From contig JBAOKB010000147.1 of assembly GCA_037044905.1 (NCBI GenBank), positions 682,001 through 746,000 of the forward strand: a stretch of DNA of 64,000 bases, read 5' to 3'. This document shows, piece by piece, positions 21,649-33,309 of the stretch. Numbering within the stretch: position 1 is the stretch's first letter; each line of letters opens with the position of its first letter. This DNA comes from Hortaea werneckii. Lineage: Eukaryota; Ascomycota; Dothideomycetes; Mycosphaerellales; Teratosphaeriaceae. The translations under genes were made by a program, and so were the position numbers. A model generated the notes under the pieces. That model was given only the letters and a program-made list of their open reading frames with translations, ran no database searches and was not told the origin of the DNA.

Positions 21649-24600
21649 ATGTCGTTCGGGTTCGGCAGTAACAACAACAATTCCGGCTCTGTCTTTGGCG
21701 GCGGAGGTGGTGGGTTTGGCAGCAGCAACACCGGCTTTGGCGCGAACAACAACGCTTCATCAGGCGGCTCGCTTTTTGGGGGCAACACTTCCACTACAGG
21801 TGGATTTGGAGGCTTCGGCGCAAGCAACAGCACCAACACCGGCAACAACTCGCCGTTCGGTGCTAGCAAACCTGCTTTCGGTGCCCCTGCAACATCTGCG
21901 AGCGGGGGCGGCGGCCTCTTCGGCAGCGGAACTAGCACAAGTGGGGGCTTTGGGGGCGGTGGATTTGGGAGCAACACGGGTAGCACTGGATCCACTCCTT
22001 TCGGTAGCGGGAACACAGGTGGAGGTGGCCTGTTTGGTGCCAGCAAACCAGCCACCGGTGGGTTCGGCTCCTCTAACACTGGTGGTTCACTTTTCGGAGG
22101 GGGCAGCGGCACCGGCAACACTTTTGGAAGCACTGCGACCCAGAGTAACCCTTTCTCGGGAGGCGCTGCCTCCAACACCGGTGGCTTTGGCTCAGGTGCA
22201 AGCACTGGTGGCGCTTTCGGTTCGAACACGGGCGGCAGTACATTCGGTGGGTTTGGTGGTGCAAGCACCACCGGCAACAACAACAATGGCACTGCTGCTG
22301 TCCCATTCAATGCATTCACCGAGAAGGAGGGGAACACAGCCACAACCAATGCCTATCAGTCCATTACCTTCCAGGATCCTTACAAGAACAAGAGCTTTGA
22401 GGAATTGAGAACAGAAGACTATGCACAGGGCAGAAGATACGGCAACAGCAATGGACAAGCGGGCAGCTTTGGCCAGAGCACGGGCTTTGGTGGGTTCGGT
22501 GCGACGAATGCCAGCTCTAGTGGTGGTGGCCTCTTCGGCGGCGGCCAGCAGAACAGCACCCCTGCAGGCGGCAGCGGCTTCGGCGGCTTTGGTAGTAGTC
22601 AGCCCCAGCAGCAGCAGAGCAACCCATTTGGCAGCAGTGCAACTGGCGGCGGCTTGTTTGGAAACCAGAACAAGCCGGCGGGTGGAGGCTTATTCGGCAA
22701 CACTGCCAGCTCCGGCACGACCACGGGAGGGTTTGGCAGTACCGCGGGCAGCGGTGGCGGTCTTTTCGGCGGCCAGCAGAATCAGCAGCAGCAGAGTAAT
22801 CCTTTCGGCTCATCGACCGCCAACACTGGTGGGGGTCTATTCGGGAGCAATCAAAATCAAACACAGCAACAACAGAGTAACCCGTTCGGCTCGAGCACAA
22901 CCGGTGGTGGTCTGTTTGGCAACAATAACAACAACCAGCAACAGCAGAACAAGCCTGCATTTGGAGGCTTTGGTTCCTCGACGACAAACACTGGCGGCGG
23001 CTTTGGCAGCAACTCTGGCACTGGAGGCGGACTGTTCGGTAGCCAGAACAACCAGACCCAGCAGCAGAGCAATCCTTTTGGATCATCAAGCACGAACACG
23101 GGTGGCGGACTGTTTGGAAACCAGAACAAGCCTGCAGGCGGTGGCTTGTTTGGCAACTCTACAGCATCGAACACCAATACAGGCGGCGGGCTCTTCGGAA
23201 ACCAGAATCAGAGCAACACTGGCGGAGGTGGTCTCTTCGGTAACCAGAACCAGAATAAGCCTGCTGGCGGTGGGCTTTTCGGTGGCAGTACCTCAAACAC
23301 CGGTACTGGAGGATCTCTGTTTGGCAACACCCAGCAAAATCAAAACCAAGGTGGCGGCAGCTTGTTCGGTGGAAGCAATACTGGTGGCTCTTCGCTTTTT
23401 GGCAACCAGAATCAGAACAAGCCTGCTGGAGGGAGTCTGTTCGGCAACACCGGAGCATCCAACACAGGCGGCTCTCTGTTCGGCAACGCGCAGCAGAGTC
23501 AACCACAGAACACAGGCGGATCCCTGTTCGGTGGGGGCGGCCTAGGCAATAGCCAACAGAATCAACAGAACACTGGAGGTTCCTCCCTCTTCGGCGGCAG
23601 CACTCAGCAGCAACAGCCCCAGAGTAATCAGCTGACCGCCTCTTTGACCGGTGCGCCATATGGCAATGAGCAGCTCTTCGCTAGCTTAGCCGCTCCTTCG
23701 CCGCCTGTCGGTCCTCTAGCTACGCCACTTAACAACGCCCGTCCACCACAAAAGAAGACTCCGAGTCTGATGCAGTCGATGCGTCTGAATACCCCAGTGT
23801 ACTCTCCGCGTGCATCAGGGTCAATGAGCCGGAATGGTGGATATGGATTCAGCTACTCGACCTATGGCACTCCTCAATCTTCATTTTCTGGTTCGCTGAC
23901 CCCAGGAGCGAGTAGCATGCTCAAGCCCACTGGAAGCTTCAGCAGCACCTTGAACAGTAAGCTCAGCAAGAGTACCTCCATGGGCAATCTCGGAGCCGAA
24001 GGAACTCCTGGTGAAGGGCGCCCGAGTCTCCTGCGCGAAAGCGCTTTGTCTCCTCCCGGCAGCGGCAGGTTCAGCTCTAACCCGCGTAAGCTGACGATTG
24101 ACCGCAGCCTGCGCACTGATCTATTTGCTTCTAAAGGAGAAGACAGCGCGAAGAAGGGTGTCAGCTTTGATCGCTCTGCTAAACAGACCAAGGACTCTAG
24201 GTCCGATGCTACGCCAACTCGTGAGAACACGCTGGTTCGAACGGAGGAGGAATCGGAGCAGGAGCGCACTCCAGAGCTCTACCGTTCTGCTCCACGTCCC
24301 AATGCAAGCGCTAAGCAGCCAGAGATGTCTCAAGTGAATGGGAGCAACGGTGCCCTCACCACTGTACCCGAAGATGGCGCATCGGCCACTCGCTCGTCGC
24401 AAGGAAACGTGGCATCGCGATCGACGACCACAAATGAGCCGGGCGAATACTTCACTGTCCCAGCGCTCAAGGACCTGAAGAATATGGGTCGCGAGCAGCT
24501 GAAGAACATCAAGAACTTCAAGGTTGGCCGTCACAACACCGGCTACATTGAATGGTGCTTTGCTCCGGTCGACTTGAGCCATACGCCCCTCGACGAGATC

Positions 24601-27600
24601 TGTGGTGACATTGTTCGTATCGTTCCGCGTATGGCCTCCGTATACCAGTACGCAGCAGACAAGCCTCCGCAGGGACAGGGCTTGAACCACCCTGCGAAGG
24701 TCTGGCTGTACCATTCATACCCCCGCGCTGCCTCTTCAACAAAGCTCGTCAAGGCCAAGCAGGAGCCAGCGCTCTCGAAGCACATCAACCGCCTCAAGAA
24801 GGTGAACGACAGCAAGTTCATCAGCTTCGATACTGAGACCGGTGTCTGGCACTTCGAAGTCCCTCACTGGAGCAAGTACGGTCTAGACGAGGATGATGAT
24901 GAGAGCGAAGCCATGGATGCTACAGAGCATGCGGAGACCTCAGGATTGAGTGAACCGCCAGAGACGCCAGGACAGGAAGAAACCATGCAGAGCATTGAGA
25001 CTGCAGATGGCGAGCCTGACGACGACACTTTTCAGTTCATGATGAATCGCCGCTCGCAGCACAGCGTTCCCGGTGGCTTCGGTGAAGAGCCCAGTGTCAC
25101 CTACGACTATGATGATCCGAGTGGGGACGAAAGCGCGGAGTCGCGGTCAGAACAACGCGAGGAGGTTGATGATCCCTTTGTTTCGTCTACCGGCGGCGCC
25201 GTTCAGGCGCCATCTCATCGAGCTGTTGAGCGCTACCACTCAAGCATCATGGAAGACGAGATGGGCCGTGACACCATGATGTCTGGTGCTCTTGATGACA
25301 TGGACGAGGACGACCAGGCTTCACCCGAGATGCCTGGCTCGTTCGTTCCTGAGCCGAAGATGCCGCGTTCCATTCTGAAGCCAAGCACTGGGCTTGCTGC
25401 TTTCGCCTCCCCAGAGAAGCTGGCAACCGAGTCCTGGGAAGAGCAGTTGCAGCGTACTATGAGTCCTAAGAAGCGCGATCGCCAGGCTTTGAGAGACATG
25501 CAACAATCTTTGATGAAAACGAAAGATCAGGACGATCTCATCCAGAGCCCCTTCAAGCAATCGCTCCTCGGTCAAAGCACTATGGATCGCAGCGCGCTTG
25601 GTCAGAGTTACCTTGGCACCAAGAGCGCGAACAAGGCTAAAGGCGGCAAAAGCACCTTTGGCATGAGCACGGGCAAAAGCCAGCCCATCATGACGAGGAT
25701 GGAGATGATGAACTCTTTGTGGGAGGACGAGCTGAGTGGCAAGAAGGCACCAGCAGGCAAGAAGGGCTTTGAGGTATGACAACCCTTGTTTTCAATTTTC
25801 ACTGATTGATAAGCGCACATTGGCATGGCACGCATTTAGTACTGTTTAGAATAATCAGCGTACGGCTGCAGCGGAGGGTGACGAGATCTACGGGCATTTG
25901 GGCGTTCCGCATTCATATTCCTTGTATTCTTCCCATTCTTTCCTGCATTTTCCCATCGCGTTGCCCTCCACATGCCGTGTTGCGCAAGAGTGTAAAAGTA
26001 CATAGCTGAGAATAGGAACAGTATCCTTACGCAAAGAAAGCTCGCCTGTCAACTTCCGAGGATCTTAGCGAGCAAGACGCTGCTTTCCACGACAACTTGA
26101 AGCCCTCTTTCACCGCGGACGGTACCCTTGTCTACGCCGCTTCAGGCCCGGCGACCCAGGCCGATGGCATCTTGGCGCCTTCGATGCAACCGATAGTTGG
26201 CGAGCACAAGGACATTCGCTTTGCCGGCTTCGTCGCCAATGCCCAGAACCTCGTCACCCCGGCTCTGACAATGCAGAAGGACTTGACCCGTACGAAAGGC
26301 ACTGAGGGTAGTATGCCAGCTGCGACGACTACTGAGGACGGTCTTTTCATACACTTTGTCGAGGGCGCCGAGGGCCCTGAATTGGACAATGGGTCGACCA
26401 TGCAACTTCAGGAGCTGGCAGTTTGGCGGCTTTGCAGCCTGCTGTTTGATCCTATTGGAATGGTGTGCGATTACTATCAAATGGATGTTCCAAAGGAAAT
26501 CCAAGAAAGTCACGAGCAGCGGGTTCGGCTGGACGCCTTCAAAATCTACCTTGCGAGGCTGGCGCACGGCCACGTCGAGGACAGAATGAAGCGCGCGCAA
26601 ACCATTGAGGAAAAGGCCTTGCTACTGCTATCGAGGAACGATGTAGCAGGCGCCTGTGACTTACTCGTTAGTGTCAAGGATTTCAGGCTCGCGACGCTGA
26701 TCTCGCAGCTCCCTGGCACAGAAACTACCCGGGACGTGATGAGAGGCCAGATCGAAGCTTGGAAGAAGCGAAGGGACTGGAGCGAGATCAGCGAGGCTAT
26801 ACGCGCACTTTACTGCGTACTGGCGGGCGAAATGCGCCAGGAGACCGGCAACCCAGGCAGCTTGGAGGACAGGACCGAGGACTTTAACATCTCCGAGCGG
26901 TTCGATCTGATGTGGCAACAGAGCTTTGGGCTTCGCGTCTACTATGGCGGCTATGAGTCTATCGCTGACGTCGTCAAGGCGTATTGTGCCGACTTCGACA
27001 CCGACCAACGGGAGTCGCACCCCACGCCGTTTTACGTCCACGAGATGGAGCACGTCAACTACGAGAACGAAGACACACTGATGGGCCTCCTTCGCATGTT
27101 CTCCAAGGCTCGTCTGAATGCGGAAGAGCTCCTAGATCCGCGCCTGGTGTCTGGTAGCGATGTCAATGCTCGCCTTGCGTGGCAACTGGCGTCAATCCTG
27201 GGCGCGAGGAAGCTTGTCCATCTCCCCCAGCGAAAGATGGCTCAGCTCACGTACGATTACGCGACGCAGCTGGAGGTGGCAGGCTGCCTGGTGGAGAGCG
27301 CCTGGGTGTTGCTGCACCTTCCCAGCGCTTCTGAGCGGCAACAAGCTGTCAAGGCGCTTCTAGAGAGAAATGCGAGCAGCATCTCGGAGCTTGCGGGTGA
27401 CGTCGGGGACCAAAATTTCCAGCGTCTCGTTGAGTTGCGCATCCCCAAGGCGGTGATGTTCGCCACTAAAGCACTCTACGCAAAGGCCATGAACGATCCA
27501 TTCGGCCAAGCCCACTGGCTTTTGCAGGCCGGTCATGCTGAGGAAGCCCACGATGTGCTCTGCAACTTTGTCGGACCTCAGGCAGTCATCGGACAAGATT

Positions 27601-27977
27601 ACGTGGCCTTGGGTGACCTGGTCCCGAGGTTCCCCAAGCGCAAGCCCGTCGGATGGGAGCAAGGCGGGCACATCTACGCCGACTTCCTTCGTCTGATCAT
27701 GATGCCGGCCGGGCAAAGGCACGGCGATGCGGGGGAGCAGGTTCTGCGATCCCTTAAGAAGGGCCTGGCTGGTATCGAAGGAGGCGAAAAGGGTAGAACA
27801 CTGGAGCAGAGAGTGGCTTTCCTTGAACTAAGGAGGTATGCAGAGGACCTTGAGCGGGAAATAGGCATCGGTGACGAGATGGAGAAGGACGATGTTAATA
27901 TGATGGATGCTAGTGGTTTTGGGCTGGGTGCTGGCATGTTGGAAAATTACAGGAGGGCTTTGGGGCAGGTCGTGTAG
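21649..27977 (+). CDS. nup98-nup96: NUP98-NUP96 nucleoporin precursor (Nup145 type)
   Basis: Exons 21649-25773 and 26016-27977 are joined across a 242-nt intron (GTATGA donor, AATAG acceptor; CAG at 26021 would also keep frame), giving about 2028 residues. Residues 1-700 are packed with FG and GLFG repeats, which form the pore permeability barrier. They are interrupted at about 220-265 by a GLEBS-like segment (AYQSITFQDPYKNKSFEELR) that binds Gle2/Rae1. Residues about 930-1078 form the autoproteolytic domain (GEYFTVPALKDL to VWHFEVPHWSKYGL). Its His1073-Trp1074-Ser1075 aligns with the usual HFS cleavage triad. A disordered linker follows. Exon 2 encodes the alpha-helical NUP96 domain, beginning near FHDNLKPSFTADGTLVYA, a scaffold subunit of the Y complex. 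Self-cleavage should release NUP98 and NUP96. The second exon has no ATG near its start, which confirms it is an internal exon and not a separate gene. Confidence 0.96.
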
Positions 27978-28428
27978 GAGGCCGAGGTGTAAGATTAGAT
28001 TAGTTTGTGCTATAGATTGCGTTATTCATTTTCCATCGCCTACCTAATAGCTTGATGAATACTTCTGGCCGAAATCATATGTAGATTGCAATCTCTAGCC
28101 AAACATACGGGGATACTAATGGAGGCATTCCAGGGGAAAAGTGGAGAGTCAGCTGCTCCGCGAAAAAAGTGTCGTGTGCTCACCTGCTCTCTTTGGCTGA
28201 TGGATCCGGGGTTGACTCCATCACGCCCACCTCCATGCACGCAAGCTTTCTTCTTCCCCCACTCATTTACCTCACCTTTTCTCTTCTCGGCCTGTCAGCG
28301 TGCGTAGGATGCCCACTCATCTCGTGATGCTCGCGCGCACCTATCTCATCATGGTAAAAATTGAAAGATAAGTATGAAAGCAGACACTCTTCTCCTCCAG
28401 TCTTACGTATAACCATACACTCATCACA
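27978..28428. promoter_or_regulatory. 451-nt intergenic region with pyrimidine-rich promoter of the dioxygenase gene
   Basis: Between two plus-strand genes. The last 200 nt before 28429 are C+T-rich, as in many fungal promoters, and end in a CATCACAATG start context. No gene here. Confidence 0.5.
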
Positions 28429-29481
28429 ATGACTACCTCGTTTTCTTTCCTCCCCATTGTCGACCTCTCACCCCTCTCCCATCCCTCGCCCTCCCTTGAA
28501 GATCAATCACGTCTAAGCAAAGAACTCTACAATGTCTTCGCAACGATCGGCTTTGCGTACCTCACCAACGCACCGCTCACGTACTCCCACTCCGACGTCT
28601 TCACCCTCGCGAAGGACTTCTTCACCATACCCGAAGACGAGAAGATGAGGGTTGCAAAGCAAACATTCGTCAAGGGTAATCGGAATACATATCGAGGCTA
28701 CTTCCCACTGCAGCCGGGCAAGCAGGATAATCTGAAGGAAGGCTTCGAGGTAGGGCCAGCAACGCACTCTGTACAAACAAAAGGGAAAGAGAGCAGACGG
28801 TCGAAGCTCGATCTCAACGAGGAGAACGTTTGGCCACGCGCAGAGACATTCGGAGATGGGAGACAGAGGCTGGAGAAACTGCACGATGAGTTGCAGAGTC
28901 TATCATCGACCCTGCTTTCCTTACTCGCGACCGCACTCGGAAAGCAGGCGGACTACTTCGCTTCCTACCTGGACGAGTCGCTGTCGACGCTACGCTTACT
29001 ACACTATCCTCCTCAGGAACCGGCGAGGAGCGCGGACGGGGAGGTCAAGCTTTGCTGTACGCCGCACACTGATAGCGGCATATTGACACTCCTACATCAA
29101 GATCAGACTGGCGGTCTCGAGGTGCTCAACGCCGAGGAGCAATGGGTTCCTGCTCCATACGTGCCCGGTTCGATTGTAGTGAACATCGGCGACCTTATGG
29201 CGCAAGTCAGCGGTGGCAGGTTTGTAGCGACGATGCACCGCGTGCGCACGAATAGCGGTGGGGCTCAAGGTGCAGACGGCATGGGTAGGTTCAGTGTGCC
29301 CTTCTTCTTCGAGCCAGGCGAGCAGTGCATGGTGAGAAGCGTGGATGGTGGAGAGGGCATCTTGTACGGCCAGCACATTCGGCGCAAGATGGGGACGTGG
29401 GTGGAGTATAAAGATCTCGTGGAGGAGAGGCCGATGGACGAGAGCGCAGTCGAGCGCGGTCCAGTTGTAGAAGCTTACTAG
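28429..29481 (+). CDS. 2-oxoglutarate/Fe(II)-dependent dioxygenase (isopenicillin N synthase-like)
   Basis: A single exon of 350 residues with a strong CACAATG start. The N-terminal DIOX_N part begins LPIVDLSPL and has the FATIGFAYLTN stretch. The C-terminal jelly-roll core has the metal ligands His213 and Asp215 in HTDSGILTLL and His270 in ATMHRV, and Arg287 in RFSVPFF, which should bind the 2-oxoglutarate carboxylate. Together these fix the fold and the chemistry, namely iron-dependent oxidation with 2-oxoglutarate and oxygen. The substrate cannot be told from sequence. Members serve in secondary metabolism, thymine and flavonoid-type oxidation, and hormone-like conversions. No biosynthetic cluster genes flank it: the neighbours are a nucleoporin and atp9. 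No signal peptide, so cytosolic. Confidence 0.94.
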   Translation: MTTSFSFLPIVDLSPLSHPSPSLEDQSRLSKELYNVFATIGFAYLTNAPLTYSHSDVFTLAKDFFTIPEDEKMRVAKQTFVKGNRNTYRGYFPLQPGKQDNLKEGFEVGPATHSVQTKGKESRRSKLDLNEENVWPRAETFGDGRQRLEKLHDELQSLSSTLLSLLATALGKQADYFASYLDESLSTLRLLHYPPQEPARSADGEVKLCCTPHTDSGILTLLHQDQTGGLEVLNAEEQWVPAPYVPGSIVVNIGDLMAQVSGGRFVATMHRVRTNSGGAQGADGMGRFSVPFFFEPGEQCMVRSVDGGEGILYGQHIRRKMGTWVEYKDLVEERPMDESAVERGPVVEAY

Positions 29482-30326
29482 TTGAGTGTCAGCTCGTTTC
29501 GGAGAGCAGTAGCCAAGGCAGATCTCAAGACGCGTGAGCAGGCCGTTCAAGCCTTCGCAAGTGTTTTGTCCATGATGAAAGGCAATAATAGATGGTGTCC
29601 GTCGCGCACCGTTGTCGGTAGGCTGCCTAAGTCTGAAGACTAAGGTTTGACGGCTCGAGTATGGAACTAGTAGTCATCGTTCCCGTGCGCTCGCTTCAGT
29701 GTCCGTAAGGCAGTTCGGCTTCGCCATTCATATTCGATTCGCTCACGAATCGCGGCGATGAAGAACGTGGAGCCGTGTGGCTGGTCGGGAGCTAACCGAA
29801 CGGACATCAACGTGGCGTAATGCAAAGCGGAATCGAGCCACGGTAAGACAAGCGCTCAAAGTGTTCGGAATGTATCGTATTGCTCTTTTCAATGCAAAGG
29901 GCGAGAACGGTATCGTGCCGTTGAAGCGCGCTATACCGCAAGTCGATTCGATGTTCCTACATTGTCAGTGAGATCGCGACGCAGCATCTCCAGAGGAGAT
30001 ACAGCAGAACAGAATGTGAGTGTGCTTAGTGGCTGAATAGCCGAAGACAGAATCTGCGTCCAAGGATCCGGTCGAAAATCCTGATGTATCAAACAAATGA
30101 AACTCCGTTTCTGCCCGAGGTTGAAGCAACACAACACTTCGAGATAGATATGTACAGTGTTACAACCCTCGCTCAAGCAGGCACAGCGGTCCTCCGGAAT
30201 GTCTTCTGAAGACATCCCAGCTTGTCCATAGAACCCGTGCTCTTGCTTGCACCCTATCCACCCATACTGTTACAAGATTGCAACACCATTGCGTGCCGAT
30301 GTCGAAACTCCTTCGTAATAATGCGC
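29482..30326. other. 845-nt convergent intergenic region
   Basis: Between the 3' ends of the dioxygenase gene and atp9. Nothing recognised beyond the expected terminators. Confidence 0.5.
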
Positions 30327-31134
30327 TTACACGTACTTGCACATCATAGCAACCATCAGGTCGAACTGTAGAATTACCGAGGTTAGCGACAGGGTCCATG
30401 GACTCACGTGATCGGTCATTGAAACATACCAGACCAATGGCTTCGACGAAGGCGAAACCCAGAATGGCGTAAGAGAAGAGCTGGCCACGGAGAGATGGGT
30501 TGCGAGCGACAGCCTGGAGGAGGGCAGCGAAGACCAGACCGATACCGATACCGGCACCTGGGAAGCGGAGTTAATTATCGGACACCATCATGCCATCTAA
30601 GCCAACCATCCAGCCGGAGCAATTGGACTCGAAAAATGTGATTTCCCAATACATTGCTGCTCGAGGATGGCCGCAGAGATGGATTGCGGATGGTGTTACT
30701 TACCACCGAGACCGATGGCGGCAGAGCCCATACCCATGTTCTGGGAGACCTGGACGAGGGCGTTGGCCATCTCAGAGGAGTAGGCGCGCTTGGCCTGCAT
30801 GCCGATGGGGGAGGCCTTGGTGCGGATGGCGGCCATCATGTTGGAGCTGCGCTTCATAGTGTTGAAGGCAGTGTTTTGGCGGGCGGCAGCTACAAAGCAC
30901 GAGACGTGTCAACAAAACATCCCGTCCATCGAACCCTCCATCAAATCCATCTACCAAAGCCATCGGTACTGCCATTGAAGCTGTCCTTCAAGCCATTGGC
31001 GCCGGCATTGGGAGCTTACCAGAGTAGGCGCGGGTGAACTTCTGCGCCATCATGGGCTGGCGAGCGACCTTGACGGAGCTCTGGGCGGCCATGTTGGCCA
31101 TCTTGGGGGCGGTCATGCGGAGGGAGGAGGCCAT
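30327..31134 (-). CDS. atp9: Mitochondrial ATP synthase subunit c (Atp9), nucleus-encoded
   Basis: Four exons: 31020-31134, 30704-30889, 30430-30557 and 30327-30365. The introns are 130, 146 and 64 nt, and the product is 155 residues. All junctions are GT-AG and all phases agree. The first about 75 residues are a basic mitochondrial presequence ending in QAKRAYSS. The mature part is the two-helix c subunit: GMGSAAIGLGGAGIGIGLVF, the polar loop ARNPSLRGQ, and GFAFVEAIGLFDLMV with the proton-carrying Glu139. The c-ring turns during ATP synthesis in the inner mitochondrial membrane. In Pezizomycotina the functional atp9 is often nuclear, as here. The presequence has two RAYS motifs, one at the end of exon 1 and one before the mature domain, suggesting two processing steps. 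The last exon encodes only 12 residues plus the stop. Confidence 0.98.
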
Positions 31135-33309
31135 TGCGACGGTGTTGTGGCTTCGAAGGGACGAAGATGGGATTTGTGATGAAGGTGATGGAGTGGAGTG
31201 ATGTCTTGCGGTTGAAGCTGATGGAAGCTGTGAGCTCTGGTGCAAGTGGAAGAATTTGACGGGCAGTCGGCCTGGTCCAAAGGGGTGCCTAGCGTGAGAG
31301 CGTGGGCCCACCGCGTCTCGGTGATTGGGTGTATCGGCACATCCGCGCTGGAGAGCACAGACGATTGACCTGAGGCAAGATGTCCACCGGCGGGGCCCCC
31401 CTTAGATCCGTATCGGAATATGTAATAACACTTGCCTTCATGATAGCGTCGACCATAAACATTCTTACCAGCTCCTCTCGCTACCCTCTCCCTCTTCCTA
31501 CCCAAGTCATCGACCTTTCACGCCCGCAGGCATCGCAAGCGTTTCGGACCAAAGACCGCCGCGGGATCGAACGCTTTCCCGATCCGGTGTTGGGATATTA
31601 TCGCAAGCATAGACCATTCACCTTTTGCTCCTGTCTCGTCCCGGTTTGGCCCGCCATCCTTACCCGCACTCGATACATCACAAGCACCCGTTCCCTTCCT
31701 ACACTCGTACGCAGCAGCATCAACTTTTGAGGCATTCCTGACCGGAGACCATCAATACATTTCTTCCAGTCCTTAATGGGCCTCGCGCTTGCCATCGACG
31801 ACATAACCCTGGCCGATATCGAAAATTTCGTTACGGTGAGGTCTGATGACGAAGTGGATCCGAAATTTGGCGACAGCCCAATCAGCTTCGCTACTCGCTT
31901 AGCGCGCGGCCCATGCCGCCATCCCGCGTGGGATGGTGGCCGGTTATCCCAGGTCTTCGGACTTCGTCGTGGTGACCAGCGCTCCAGCACCTGAGGGAAT
32001 AATATTGATGGCCTCCAGAAGGCCTGATGAATTATCCAGTGCTTCTTGAGGGAGTGCACGACTTGCTCCAGTACGATTGATCGGTACATCGGCAAGTTAC
32101 TGGCTGAAAGGTCATGGCCACTTCACCCGGCTTGTTCTCGTCGCGAATTCGCACCACGGGCGGACGCTCCCAAGCTCTTCATCGGGACGGGTATTGTCCT
32201 TCGCTGAACCTTCGTCGTGATCGCTCCATATGCGTGCCTGTCAGGGTCACATGCTTCGATAACAAAAGCTCCCTTTCTCTTCACTGTAAAAAGAGAAGGT
32301 AAGTTGGTTTTGTGTGCCTACGACTACTTAGTACCTTCTCCTCTTCGCTTAATGGCGTCCGAGGCTATGCAGCCCAAGAGTACTCATGTACTGCTGTGCC
32401 GCACAGGAATTCTAGGGTGGCTTGCCGTGTACACATGTACTCAGGCGGGCGCGAATGAGTGCACGAGAGCGAGATGAAGATGCATACCCATGTAGAGACC
32501 AAGCGGCAAGTCTTGTTTGGACTACATCTTTGTGGACCTGATCAAGCGCTCGGCTCGAACTCCACCTTGGCCTTCGGGAGTTGCTGAGAATCATGGGCTG
32601 CAAGCAAGCTCGTGCACTCCTGAGAGCAAGCGCTGCAAGTGCTGCTGTTGGGCTCCCGGCAAGCGCACTGGGCTGTGACACTTCGGTGTGAGAGGTGACA
32701 TCGTCTGTCAATCTCGACCAGGAAATGTCTCCACAGCTTGATCATATGTACGGCTCGCATGGCGCTCGAGATGCACTGCTGTGCTTTAACATATGCCATT
32801 TTCCACTTGATATGGGCTCTTGAGTATCAGATGTCATCATCTACTTGAAAGGCTCGCTGCATGTCCAGATGTTTGCTTGTTCAGAGAACAGAAGCTACTG
32901 CGAGGGACGGCATTGTACTCGCACACGATGCGCCCCTAACAATTCGTAACTCGTCGTACTACAGCGGGGAACAAAACCATGACCTCCAGTCTAGAAGCTG
33001 AAGACAAGGAGCAGCCTCCACAAGAACTGGCAAGTTCTCCATTCTGACAAAAAAGACAATGTCTCGGCTTCCCTGAACACAATACCCTCATCACTCTGTC
33101 CACGACCTGATAGGGCGGGCAGCTGCCTAGCTAACTCCAGCATGCGCAGAAGGTTCATGCGCTGAGACGCCTTTTACTAAAGTTTCTCCTCCCAATGACA
33201 CGTTCTAGATCTGGCATTACATTAGGTCTTGAGAAATGATGTACTTCGAGTGCCCGTTGACAGTGTGACATGGCGCCTACACAGCGTCGCGTTCACAGAA
33301 AATGGTACT
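31135..33309. other. 2.2 kb region without a supported gene
   Basis: Upstream of atp9 and downstream of the methyltransferase gene (both minus). A 72-codon ORF at 31776-31994 on the plus strand has a somewhat protein-like start (LADIENFVTVRSDDEV) but no recognisable domain or extension. It is not called. The rest shows nothing distinctive. Confidence 0.45.

Noticed and set aside
21612..23659. Long antisense and other-frame ORFs over the FG-repeat region
   Set aside because: They are shadows of the repetitive NUP98 coding sequence; composition is Pro/Ser/Leu-rich through codon echo.
26097..27977. Separate gene for the NUP96 part
   Set aside because: No ATG at the start of the frame; the splice with the NUP98 part restores a continuous protein of the known type.
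31598..32095. 165-codon minus ORF and overlapping 72-codon plus ORF
   Set aside because: No recognisable domain; the plus-strand frame stops after 72 codons without a convincing splice extension.
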